64,000 nucleotides of DNA from contig NADL03000546.1 in the NCBI GenBank assembly GCA_002205965.3, forward strand, positions 62,001 through 126,000, given 5' to 3'. This document shows positions 9,591 through 20,599 of the stretch, one piece after another (within the stretch, counting starts at the first letter, position 1; each line of letters opens with the position of its first letter). The notes below the pieces were generated by a model. The model did not search any database, was not told the DNA's origin, and was given only the letters and a program-made list of their open reading frames with translations. Origin of the DNA: Kappaphycus alvarezii. Taxonomy: Eukaryota; Rhodophyta; Florideophyceae; Gigartinales; Solieriaceae. Made by a program: the position numbers and the translations under genes.

Positions 9591-9650
9591 GGGGAAAGGT
9601 TTGATTTTCTTAATCTTGGAAGATATATCCGATCTATCTATATATATTGG
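9591..9650 (-). mobile_element. Second short LINE 3'-end inserted in the RT
   Basis: GGGGAAAGGTTTGATTTTC followed by GGAAGATATATCCGATCTATC, about 60 bp. It interrupts the RT right after motif B (LLFDL) and before motif C. Confidence 0.65.
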
Positions 9651-10839
9651 AAAATAGGGTTCAGCAACAGGTCGAAGAGGAGGCCTCCAAGGTTGTCTAC
9701 CTGTTGGGTCCCGCAGACGATTCTTATGGAGTGACTACCTATCCACAGGAGCTCGGGCTCTTTTGCAAAGCAATATGGGAACCAAGGCTGTAACTCTGGG
9801 AACAGCCGTCCCACCGCGGTCAGAAAAGTGGCCTGGTGCACATATTAAAGCGTTCTTGAGATCGACTGTCAATAGACCCCTACGCTGGGTCACTGCCGTA
9901 CTCCTGAACAACTCTTCAGATTCCGTGCACGACCGTGTCAATGCCCGACTTTGTAGCGATACCCACTTGGAGAGGTTGGAGGTGGTCTGCTGCCTTCTGG
10001 GACACTCGCTTCCTTAAGCAGCTACCGACCAATCTGCGCAGCGCCTCCCGACGGCAATTAGCCTAGGCGACATGTCTTTCTTCGCCAACGGGTTTAGTGG
10101 AGCACCAACGATCCATGGAGCGAGAACGGCTGGTGCTTTTCCAGTTGCTAAAACATTAGGAATTCGCGTAAGAGCTTCCAAAACAGCTGTAATTACTTGA
10201 TGAGGATGGACATCTTAGCAATTCTACCAGGTGAAAAGGCTTTAGACCTGAACCTCCGGGAGAGGATCCTGATTTAAATGTTCTGATAGCGCCAGGGACC
10301 TCGTCTTCAACGATCGTTCGGAAAGTGAAGTTGGTAGAAAATGATCCACTGACTAGAGTTTGTCCATCGGGGGCCTGCTGGGGATTTTTATCAGTAATGG
10401 CATCGACTACATCACTGGTGGCTAGTAGAATGCCTAGCGAGCGCTAAATTTGTGTGGAATTTCCGTACGCGCCTTCTTTGGCTAGTTTTGTGGCCCTTTT
10501 TACATTGACCTGTTGCTGGCCCGAAGTGGAACGAGCTCGTGTCGTGCGTTTCTTAGGCTGGTCGAGTGTTTGCGGACATAATATTTTGAAGTTCCCCGCG
10601 TACCATAAATATATTCTTTTCCTCATTTCGTCCGTAATAGAGTGCCACCTGTATTCACTGGAGCAGGAATCTGACGAGTGAATATTCGTAAGCATAACTG
10701 TAGGGAATAGAAATATTTTTTTGCGAGTGCCTGAGTTGCTCGTGTATTATCATTAATACAAGAGTTCACTGTGTCGTCCATCGACTTTGCATACGTCTCT
10801 GCTAGACAACCGTGGAACTTTTTCTGTACATGCGACATG

Positions 10840-13164
10840 ACTGGGGGATGGATTGTGAAAATCTCTTTTAAAGACGGCAGAGACTGATCATTAAGATCAG
10901 GGTTTTGTTACGCGATGTTGGGCCTCTGGTTTAGAGCTGCGGGAGCTGGGTCATCTGAAACCGGTACCAGTGTGTTCTGATCTAAGTGTTAACCAAATTG
11001 GGTGAACCAACTAGTTGTTCAAGTCAAAGGAGTTCTAATTGTTTCCGTTTCCTGCCTGTTTTTCCCCAGTAGCGGGACTAGCATTAGTGTCACCTTTACT
11101 TACGTTTCTTTTTCTAAGTTTCCAATGTCTACATCCCACTTTATGACACGTAAAGCATCGGTTTACGATCAAGTCCTTCTAGCATAACCCATTTTAACTA
11201 GTTTCCAGGTTTCCAATCGCCATCAGCATAGGACCTGAGGCGTTTCTAATTTCCGGATATGAGCCTCTGTCAGTGAAAAAACTGGCAACCTAAAGTGCCA
11301 TATCAACGTTTAGCTCAGTTTTTGTTACAGCTTGCAGCATACTTGTTTTCTCTTTACAAATTTCGAGTGAATATTGCAGTTGAGAACTTCATGGAGCCGC
11401 GCCAACGTTTTTGGTTCAGTATACCGATAATATGGATAATCAAATTTCTAAACTCCGAGAGATATGCTACTACAGTTGCTTTCTAGCGGAACACAGTAAC
11501 CTTGTCACGCGCTCTAGTGAAACAATCCTTCGGGAAAAAATTCATCCTCAACTATAAGTTTGAAAGCTTCCCACGTTGGCGGAACAATATTCTCAGAAAT
11601 AAGCTTCTACAAGTAGACTAAAGCAGGCCGTTTATAAGCGTGGAAGATAAGCAAATAAAATTCTATGTAACGATTACTTTGTTCTGACCCTTTTAAATAA
11701 CCCTTAGGATCTTTTGACAGAATGCAACTATGACCACACTGTCAACACATCTCGAGCTCCGTTGAATAACACAGACTTACTCGGTTCGAGAAGGGTCATG
11801 CCCAACAAATGCTTGCGTTTCAGACACAATCTAGTACCTAAATTTGAACATGGGCACTTGGTGTTGAAATCAGCAAGATATTTGTACCTGGATGATGGAT
11901 TGAGTTTCTACCAGCAGAGAGAGTTATCTACCGGCAGCTCTGATCACACCCAAACTACGGTGTAACTCAGAAATCTGTTCCGGATATCCCCAATAGTCCA
12001 CCATGCATACCGGAATAGTTATCCTGACCCTGTGAGAAAGTCTCTCAGGCTGAGGGATGTTGAGCGCACAAAAAGTATTTCTATCGATCATTTTTTCGTT
12101 GATTCATGCGGTAGGCAGACCAGAACTTAAGAACAGGACTTTTAAGAAATGTTACGAAGGAAAGCAGAGGTGAATTGAAAGGAAACAGAAGTGACTTCAA
12201 GATGAGTCTAAAAACAGCCATAAAGATACCAACTACAAGATTCTAAAGTCTCATGTAGCAAGTATCAGTGAGACTGTTTGAACTGGACGGAAGGCTAAAG
12301 TCTCATTCGTTCATTTGGAAAGAAGGCACAAAGTAACTGCTGATTATTGACGTGAAGTGCGTTCGAAGAATCACGCGAGATATCCACAATGGCTTAATAT
12401 CACTAGCTTGACAAAAACTAGTATGATTCTGCTTTGCACTGGTACCTGGATAAATTACGGCCAAGTTACACTGATATTTTGGTACAATTTAAACTCAGAG
12501 AGCGGTTTATAGTAGGGTACTGTGATGATTTCTTGCCAAAGCGGTTACAAAAGCGGACCTTAAGATGACCAATAACCAAATAGTACCCGATTTCTGAACA
12601 AGCTTTCTATTTCAATTCCAGTCCAAGCCAATCATCTAAGACATTACCGCAATCCATGGTCCAGTCAGTGCACCTTGCTAAAAGATAACAAGTGCAATGT
12701 GATAGTAGAGTAATACCAACAATGGGCTCTGAAATGGAGACTTGGTGAGAAGCATGGATTTACTAAGCAAAATAACATAAAGCCAAGTGTTTAATCTAAA
12801 TATTCTACACTGTATTACGCAGACTTCTGAGGCTTTTACAGAGTAAAATAAGAATAACAGCTCTTGTTGTATCCCAACGCTCCCGGCTACCAGACCTTCA
12901 GTTGCGACCGGGACCAGTTTCAAACCATGCGGTCCAGGCTACCTTGCGCTCCATCCCCTAAGTTCTCTCCTGTAATTGGCTTTCCAGCCCAAAAGTGAGT
13001 TATAAACGGTGTCGACCACAGCATCAGAAGTCAACTAAAATGATTTTTAAATTTGAGGGCACACAAAATGAACAAATAAAAAGTAGACGTGTACAAGAAA
13101 AAAATCTACCCCTAACATCAGCAGGACAGAAATAAAAAAGCAGCAGGACTGGCAAGGGTGATCC
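10840..13164. other. No gene recognised
   Basis: Short open frames only. The frame 11714-11965 (plus) has a fairly normal residue mix (PLNNTDLLGSRRV ... YLYLDDGLSFYQQREL) and may be a transposon scrap, but I cannot assign it. No repeat partner seen in the window. Confidence 0.35.
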
Positions 13165-13310
13165 TACCCGTGAAAAAGAGAGCGAGACAGCCGAAGAGCT
13201 GCCAAACAAGTAACGGAGACGTTGATTGAATGCATCAGGAAGATAGGAACAAAGGGCCGATATAAGGTGGCTGGCTTTTCCCCGGAATACAGAAGGCCGG
13301 CAATTTTTGT
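13165..13310 (+). repeat. Coding-like repeat fragment, partner at 6185-6335
   Basis: Plus-strand reading RRAAKQVTETLIECIRKIG followed by KVAGFSPEYRRP, which aligns with RVAAKQVKMTLGVFLRIMG and VAGFLQEFRRL of the partner. Conservation is greater at the protein than at the DNA level, suggesting descent from a translated transposon segment. Confidence 0.45.
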
Positions 13311-14361
13311 AGTTATTATTATAGCTCTATCGTAACAACTGATAATTCTAGCTCGTTTGCTAGAAACTACATTACCAGCCAGCAAATAGATATTGATAAA
13401 TTGTAACTACTAGTCGAACTACGCTTCAAACCTATTACGCGCCGCTAGGTCAAATAAATTGGCCAAGCACAAATAAAACATTAGATATAAAACGCCGTAG
13501 AATGAATCCCAATTCATAGAACTATATCCCTATTTAAGTTCGCGGCCACCCTACTGGTGAATAGAGAGCTATATTCGGCCAAGAATTAGGTCCCTATTAC
13601 ACAGTGGTGTTACAGAGGTCTTATCACATAAATCTACAACAGCTCTTCTACCTACATAATTCCAGAGCTTAATTATTCACTGTGTTTGTCAGAATTGTCG
13701 AATTCTTACTGCTTGCTGGGGATCAAGATTCTATGGAATAATTAGTGCCATTAATTAAATGATGGAAACTAGAAAATGTGGCATAGATTCCTCGAAGACT
13801 CCTATTCTTTGGCATACTATTTTTCAGGGAGAGGAATTGATTATTAAGATCCAAGGGATCAAAAGATGGAAAAGATTGATTTTTACCCGATTTCAAGAAA
13901 AAAGAAGGAAGCGGGAGGAGCACTGAATTCAGTTGAAGCAAGATCGTGCCGTTCTTATGGCTCGGCCTTAACGCTTTTCCTTCTGCTGTCTTTTACGAAG
14001 GGCGCTTAAAATGGAAGGTACCGTCGACGAAGGTACGTGATTTGCAAACGCAAATCTGCGCAGTGAGACTGCTTCAAAGGCTTGGATATATATCAGATTT
14101 CAGGGACCCGCCGGTAAAAACGATTGTCATATTTTTTTCTTCAGATGCTTGTCAAAATGGCGACTATGGGCAGAGAAGCATGCATTTTTTGTTTAGTAAC
14201 TAGTGATTTTTGTAAGAGATCCGTATTTCATATAGTAAAGCGGTCTTCACATAAGTCTAAAAGTCTGGCCTTGAGGTCATCCTTCAGGGATCTCATTTTG
14301 GTCTTTTGAGTCTATTGCAGTTGTTTGGAGTACTCCACAGTGCCCATTATATCTTTCAAAA
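13311..14361. other. No gene recognised
   Basis: AT-rich with short open frames and no recognisable product. The last 20 bases (CCATTATATCTTTCAAAAGG) echo the reverse complement of LINE-end sequence and may be part of a second, opposite fragment abutting the LINE end at 14362. Confidence 0.3.
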
Positions 14362-14590
14362 GGGGAAACGTTTGGGTGTTTTAGTCTTGGAAGGTGTATC
14401 CGATCTATCCCATGGTTTTCCAGACAACACCAATGGACTCAAAAAGGGTACACCGACACCATAATGGGGAAGGAACTACGCTCCCTAAAATGCTACCTTC
14501 AGGCCGGCCATCAAGCAGGCCGCATTAGACATGACGGCTGCTGCAGCGTGCCTTTGCATCAAAACCCCTGGAACCTTTCCGTACGACTTT
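14362..14590 (-). mobile_element. 3'-end fragment of RLE-type non-LTR retrotransposon (about 230 bp)
   Basis: Starts GGGGAAACGTTTGGGTG and runs through GATCTATCCCATGGTTTTCC and CAAAACCCCTGGAACCTTTCC. It matches 6818-7050 over its whole length, including the last coding segment (ATGACGGCTGCTGCAGCGTG reversed gives the HAAAAFMSD-type residues). Confidence 0.75.
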
Positions 14591-15399
14591 CAAAAGTAAA
14601 TCACAAAAGTCTTTTTTCCCAGTCTAAAAGACCAGTGAGTTAATAGGTGCCGCATAAATTCTCGCAAATAGAGAAACAATAGACCATGAAAATGTTTTAG
14701 CAAACGCTCCCAAAATTTTTATTTGTTTGGATGGTGATCTGTTGGTTGCACGTGACTCCAAGGATCGATTTGGAGCTATTTCTGTATGCGGGAATTCTGT
14801 CGATCGATATAATCGTTAGTAACTTTGCGTGACTCGATACGAGCTCGAGACTCAAAAAGCCAATTTAGCAATACGGGTTCTTGGGAAAATGAACTTCGCT
14901 GACCCTCTCAAAAAAACCAACTAGTCCACAAATTGAGCCCAAACGATTGGTATTTTTAGTGGCAAGCTCGCTTTATCATTTGGAGTTTCACAGGGTAAGT
15001 TTTCCAAAAAGTTGGAGCAAAAATACGGAGCAATGTGAAATTTTTGTTGAATATTCATTCCAGTCGTTGCATAGTAGTTTTTAATGATAAAAGTTGATGT
15101 TCTTTAACAGTGGTCTTGGGAAATAGTTGATTTATGTATTGTTTGTATTTCTTATTTGATAGGAGATTTGCAAAATGTGCAGTGGAGTCTATGAGATGCT
15201 TAACAATGAGAAAAGTAAAACGAATACTACTTCTGTTTCTCTTCTGTTTGAAAAGATTGTACTGAGAAGTGCATTTACCCCTGCGAGTGCTGGGGTGCTG
15301 TCGAGCGCCAGACTGCAATAGTTTTTGGTAGTTCTAAACCTTGAATGTGGCGGATGAATTGACAGTGGGCAAGACGGAGGCGTAAGGAGAGAGAAGGTA
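14591..15399. other. No gene recognised
   Basis: AT-rich sequence with no open frame that I can support and no repeat partner noticed. Confidence 0.35.
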
Positions 15400-16059
15400 G
15401 TTGCGCCTAGCTAGTTGGCGGACACATGCGCGAACGCATGTGCAGCAGGAGGCATCGGCCAAGATACACCTGGACGCAGGCGTATGGCCTCACTTCCCGA
15501 ATCCCAGCGATTACCCCGCACCCGCAGTGCTGGAAAAGATACTCAGCCTCGCATATAGCAAAGGCCCTGGTGCCCCCTTTCCTATTTGCGAATCTCTCCG
15601 CTGAATCTTAATTAACTACCAAGCACTGGAAGATCATGCAACGAAGAGTTCTCGGGCTCTCTGTTTATAATGACTTACTTCCTTTGAACTGCGAGCAACG
15701 CCCGATGGAAAGCTTGGGAGACCATACAGTGGGGCTTTAAATCTCTCGTCTCTGGCGCAAGCATCGGCATGACTGCTTCCGCAACGTCATTGATGCCTGT
15801 ACCTCCCGCGCTACAGGCCTGGACTACTAGTTTGAGTTCCCACTCCTGGTGGTAGGCACTGATCTGTGACCCGCTGCCATTTCGGTCCATCTACATGATG
15901 TTCCCCACATCGACATGATTCGCAATATCGACGCGGAGATGTTATTTCACCGCTGAGGGATGACGTGCAATCAATGGCAAATAGCTAAATGAGCGGTGCT
16001 ACTGCAATCTTGCTCCGCGACAAGGTAAAAAACGCTGCCCTATAATGCCTATAACGCGA
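15400..16059. other. GC-richer, coding-like transposon remnant, family and strand unresolved
   Basis: Composition jumps towards that of genes. On the minus strand the frame 15890-15675 reads GGTGINDVAEAVMPMLAPET, while on the plus strand ALWRKHRHDCF-like residues appear in broken frames. It directly adjoins the inverted repeat copy at 16060-16140, so both may belong to one element. A perfect 8-bp-arm palindrome (CACATGCG, loop CGAA, CGCATGTG) sits at 15423-15442. I cannot name the family. Confidence 0.3.
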
Positions 16060-16140
16060 CAGGTTTCTACCCACCGCCCGCATCCGTAGTTAATTTATGA
16101 ATACCCTCCGCATGCCTCTGTGCGACATTGTACGACCAAT
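16060..16140 (-). repeat. Inverted partner of the repeat at 1318-1402
   Basis: Reverse complement contains GGGTATTCATAAATTAACTA and ends GGTAGAAACCTGT, matching 1318-1402. In this copy a frame LYNVAQRHAEGIHKLTTDAG is readable before a stop. Confidence 0.6.
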
Positions 16141-16166
16141 GAAGATCTACCACCACGCCCTATAAT

Positions 16167-16320
16167 GGAGGGAAGGGTTTGTTGATTTTCTCTTGAAATG
16201 TATAATGGACATTGAAAATTGAGGGAGTAAAAGGTTTCGGTTATTTACTTTTGAAAGAATATAGTATAATGGACATTGTATTGGAGTACCCCAAACAACT
16301 ACAATCGACTCAAAAGAGAT
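16167..16320 (-). mobile_element. Two adjacent LINE 3'-ends (TAATGGACATT subfamily)
   Basis: Two termini in tandem, one from 16167 (GGAGGGAAGGGTTTG) and one from 16222 (AGGGAGTAAAAGGTTTCGG). Both are followed by TACTTTTGAAAG-like and TATAATGGACATTG sequence, and the second by CAATCGACTCAAAAG. The same subfamily is at 51677, 63265 and 63807. Confidence 0.65.
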
Positions 16321-16329
16321 GATGGAGTA

Positions 16330-16390
16330 TTTCACTACTTCTGAAACTTCTACCCGGGGAATCTAAACAGTAAGGGCAAAGCTCTCCATA
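16330..16390 (+). repeat. Diverged copy of the AATCTAAACGGAGTTT repeat
   Basis: TATTTCACTACTTCTGAAAC followed by CGGGGAATCTAAACAG, the order seen at 1476-1552 and 48400-48555. Confidence 0.45.
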
Positions 16391-16624
16391 AAAGACGGCC
16401 TCACTGAAAATTCGATTCCAAACGACATTCACTTAGACGAAATAGGGGGTGTGCTAACGGGGAGGTCTCCAACGACTGCGACTCTTGGGAGCTTTCGGAT
16501 TAGGTTATGATTATGCGTCCTCTCTTCCTCTCTGTCTTTCTTGAGCCCCATTCAACCCCATCTACTTCATCCAGTGATATGGGAAGATATTTTGCTCCCA
16601 TTTTTGAACGCTCTGGCAGTTTTA

Positions 16625-16850
16625 ACCACTACATGTAGATCAAGACAACGACCTCAAGATCTGTGATTCTGTCGAGTCGTTTGCTTTGGACCTCTCTCGT
16701 GAGATCTTCTGCGACTGTGACAGGAAGAACTCTACTTTCCGCAATCGTAGATGTCCATTGTTTCACTTATGGAATCAGAGAAAGGCAGAAGCATCCGACC
16801 GTCCCATTGAAAGTCCCTGTCGGCTTGATATCGCAACTAAATGTTGATAA
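16625..16850 (+). other. Coding-like stretch without a start codon, unidentified
   Basis: One plus frame is open for about 75 codons and has a normal residue mix with many Cys and charged residues (DLSREIFCDCDRKNSTFRNR). There is no ATG before it and a TGA follows. It may be an exon or a transposon scrap. An overlapping frame from 16663 is also open, so coding status is uncertain. Confidence 0.2.
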
Positions 16851-18574
16851 TGATTACAGACGGAATCCAACAGGGTATTCTACGCTTTTCGCTTCCGAAA
16901 CGAGCCGTACCCAAGATCTGGATTAGCATCCCAAGACGGGCCTTGGGCTCTTTTACATTCTTGATATGCTTCTGTGCTTGCGTTTTCGCTTGCCTTGACT
17001 GGAAGCGCCTCTTATCGTCTCTTCACTTCCAAACTTAGTTCGATGGAAACTCTTCTTCATTTCTTGTCTTCTTTTGAATTTATCGATTGTGATTATTTAG
17101 AGAGTATATGGTTGGGACTCATCTGATACAGTTCTAAGAAAGAATTCCTACCGCGTCACGCAACATGTCGAGAATGATCACTCATACTTTGGGTGATTCC
17201 CATAATCACTTGGTGCTGCACATATAAATACGAGTTAAGTACTGGAAACTTGGTTTTTAATTGAAAACCAAGACATGCCTAAAAAATACCTTTTTCCAAC
17301 TTCATTTCTTCTGTCGTTTTACCTCATACGGTTTCACGAGAGACCGTCGGCGGACAGTTAGCAAAACGTGGTCGATAAATTATATCAAATTTGCATCAAG
17401 CCATTAGTTGCATCTGCCTGGCCAACGTTGCATGAAAATAACTCCTATTGAACGACTTTTGTAGGAGTTCTTTACTCGGGCAGAAAAAAGTTTTTTGGGG
17501 GATGAGAAATATACCAGGAACTTTTTAAGAGTGAAAAAACGGCCACCAACTCTCGCTCGTTTCGAGAGTAGCCGTTTTTGCACGAGAAGCTACTTGAAGC
17601 GAGTGTGTCTTACCTTATTATTTTAGTGGGAGCTAATTATTCTTCGGCAGATTTTCGATTTCTTCTCTCTCAAAAGACTTCTGTCTTACAAAAAGAATTC
17701 CACCCTTATTCTTTGAAAATGCCTACACTCAATCGATTCTAGTCTTTTAAGATTATGATGACTTGTTGTATTTTCTAGCTTTCCCCTTCCTTCGTACAGG
17801 CATTTGCGATTTCTTACAAAGGAAAAATGACTTATTAATTATTGCTACTGCTGATGAAGCATAAATCTCTTCACCGTAGTACTCAAAGATAGAATAGAAA
17901 GCCAAAATATGATGAAAGAAATTATTCACAGTACTTTTACTCAATTTTTCTAATTTAGACCCCAGCTACCTGTAGCACGAATGATGCCCTCTCCAAACCT
18001 AATCCACGAACCCATCAGATGTCATAATAATAAAGCGAAATTTGCTTCTCCGTGGTACGTGCCCTTCATTATACTTGTTCTAGTATTCTCCCCAAATCAT
18101 TCCCTTTCGAAGTCACTGTAGAAATGAACCGTTCTTAGACCAGTCCTGCGCCGGACTTTGAAATAAGTCATTTTCCAATTTTTCTACCTCTAAGTTAATA
18201 TATACATACAAAAGGTGTCGCCGTATGTAAACATGCGGGAATATGAACTCGTCAGCAACTTTTGCCGAGTCTGAACCAATAACGGACTCTACCACGAGGA
18301 ATCTGTACATACCTTTGATTTAGGTTGAGCATATACGCCAACCTGGGCTTTTGATTACCTCCACTGACTATCCACTCTCATGCAGCGATATCGCCCACAT
18401 TCAATAGGCATTACCACCTCGGCAATTACAATTTTCTTATAATCATAAGTTTAGCTGGATAGGAACGCGTGAAAACGATGGTGAACCAAAAATGTTCTCA
18501 AATAATTGACTACGAAATATTACTCGAATTTGGTCCCTTATACTGCCGCGAGAGTTTTCATTTATAATAAGGAA
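16851..18574. other. No gene recognised
   Basis: AT-rich; short open frames only. The one notable structure is the hairpin at 17534-17579. Confidence 0.35.
17534..17579. repeat. Long imperfect hairpin
   Basis: Outer arms AAAAAACGGC / GCCGTTTTT and inner arms ACTCTCG / CGAGAGT nest around a CTCGTTT loop, giving about 16 pairs with a small internal loop. No poly-U tract or gene end adjoins it, so a terminator role is not supported. Confidence 0.5.
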
Positions 18575-18645
18575 AGAGAAGAGATTATTTGGTTCTTTAA
18601 TTTTTGAAAGGTGTGGTTCGACTATCCCTCGGTGTATACAATAAT
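18575..18645 (-). mobile_element. LINE 3'-end fragment, same subfamily as 288-350
   Basis: TTATTTGGTTCTTTAATTTT, then GAAAGGTGTGGTTCGACTAT, matching 288-350 at over 80% by eye. Its terminal G run is degraded. Confidence 0.5.
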
Positions 18646-20599
18646 GTAATGAAGAAAACGAGGCGCGTATTTATCAGATTATTTCACATATATGAGGACA
18701 AGCTTTTTGGTTTTTTATCTAAAAACCCCATTATTATGCTTTCATTTACGCTAACACATATTTTAGAAGTAATACCGCACAATCAAAACAAAAACATAAG
18801 TTGTTTAATCAGAGTGCAGAGTACAATTCACTTTCTCTCATCAACTAATCTTCTTCTCTCGCATCCGTTTGCAACATTCAATCCTTTTAGTACCCGCGTA
18901 TGAATACGCAAACCGAAGCTTTGTAGATTTTATGATATTGAGAACCAATCTTCTGTAATTTTATAATTATTTACCATCTCATTTTTCTAAATATTTTCTG
19001 ACCCAAAGAAAACTTTTGGTCCCTAAATTTACTGCATATGTTCGTATTAGAAAAGCTTCTGTCGCAGTTCGACGAAAATGTGTGCATCTTGTAAAGGCAG
19101 TTCTACAGGGCATGCAAATCAGTATTTCCGCTTTGTAGTGGTGGAACGATAACTTTTTCGAAATCGGTCAAAAACAGCTGCTATGCCTTATGAAATGATT
19201 GCAACAGTAAAGAATACCTATATCTGCAATTCGATAAAAAATCGTAGAGAGCCACGAAAATCAAAAATGCAATAATGAAACAGAGAAATTCGTATCTGTT
19301 TTGGGAAAACGAATTGCTATATTTTCGGAATCCGATATCGCACAATATATCATTGGAATCATCAATAAATATGCAGTCAGCAGGATATCAAAAATTTGAA
19401 TAAGAAATCTGAATGATTCCATAAAACAATTTCCGGATACTGAAAGTGTTAAATGTTGAGTCTGGAGCTACTACAATTGGGACGTCCTCCAATATCGAAT
19501 AATATATTTGAAAAGAAATGCTTCGGAACAGGCTCAAAAAAGGGGATGAAGTGAATAAAATGGAAGGGCTACTTCAGAAAACATGGCCAGCAATGATTGA
19601 CAGAATTTAATATCAAACATACAGAATATATTTTGCAACCCTACACATCCGTTAGCTATCGCACTAGTGTAGATTCTAGATGATTCACTCCAGCTGATTC
19701 ACATTTGATCTTTCTAAGATGAGAAGGCTAGGTTTACAATATAAACAGAGATAAAAACATAATTACGGCCGTTTTTTTCTGCCATATTGACATGGGAAGA
19801 TTCGATTCCAATTAATTTCTGCTAATGAAACTTGAATCGAGATGACGCAATGCTAATACCATGAAATGTAGAATTAAGGGAAAAGCAAAATAAAAGGAGT
19901 GTTAAGTGTGTGGCTTGCTTAATCTCATATACTGTACTTGACGCTACAATTGATACCTTTGAATTAATTATTATAAAGATTAATTGAAATTATTTCTTCA
20001 GAACTACTCACGATTTTCTTATTACTCCAAGTAGATATTAATTAAAAGTTCTTAAGAAAAAATTTTTTGCTGCTTTTCTGCTTAAGGTTTAATTTAAATC
20101 CTTACAAAGTCTTTCATCAAAAGGTATCCTACTAAATTGATAATACGGATCAAAAGTATTTCTTATAGATTAAAAGTCTTTCCGACGTAAACATCATTGC
20201 AAATGATCTTTTTTTTTCGCAGAACATTACTGGTTTGTACAATGATTAAATCAATAGACTTCCGGTTTTTTCTCTATTGATTAGAAACTTTCGCTTATAT
20301 AATGGTGAAAAACTCTTAGCAAAGTAAGGAAATTATTTTCATGGTTGTAAATGAAGCATGTCTAGCCAGAAACATGAAATTAAAAGTAAAAACCTTCAAT
20401 ATGTTCTATGCTGGCGTGAAGTGTAGTATCGTTTTTAAAATGCTATATGAAAACGTACACTTCTTAAGATATTCAAACTACACATGTACATAAGGAGCCA
20501 GAGGAAACTAAAAATTACACATTCTCTTGATTTGGAGGCGTTATTATACCAAATATTCATGAAAGCTTTGTACTGGCAACGTCATACATCGTCACCGTC
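18646..20599. other. AT-rich block, no gene recognised
   Basis: Strongly AT-rich with only short open frames of Phe/Lys/Ile/Asn-rich composition, as expected by chance. The frame 18604-18903 has no domain. Confidence 0.4.

Larger units (their letters stand above)
8206..10695 (-). pseudogene. Decayed RLE-type non-LTR retrotransposon: RT, CCHC zinc finger, partial endonuclease
   Basis: Read on the minus strand with frameshifts and stops, the motifs come in the expected order. They are: an N-terminal segment (VKRATKLAKEG, near 10480); SSPGGSGLKPFHL (10231-10270); APWIVGAPLNPLAKKD (10071-10125); LQPLQVGIATKSGID (9930-9995); palm motif A TVDLKNAL (about 9848-9878); motif B TQQVDNLGGLLFDL (9670-9712); motif C as YHEDG, for YxDD (9491-9512); the linker DNRQMAFQLLRKYFGVC (9100-9170); AAAAFLASRSSSGKLC (8838-8890); the zinc finger CPRRNC ... 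HGDHLMHC then RHD (about 8395-8485); and the endonuclease start RPDIQATGSSG-stop-TDFFDFTFVN (8225-8310). The conserved Asp residues of motif C and several Gly are lost, so it is dead. The 3' part beyond 8206 is missing, and two younger LINE ends are inserted in the RT. Confidence 0.8.
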
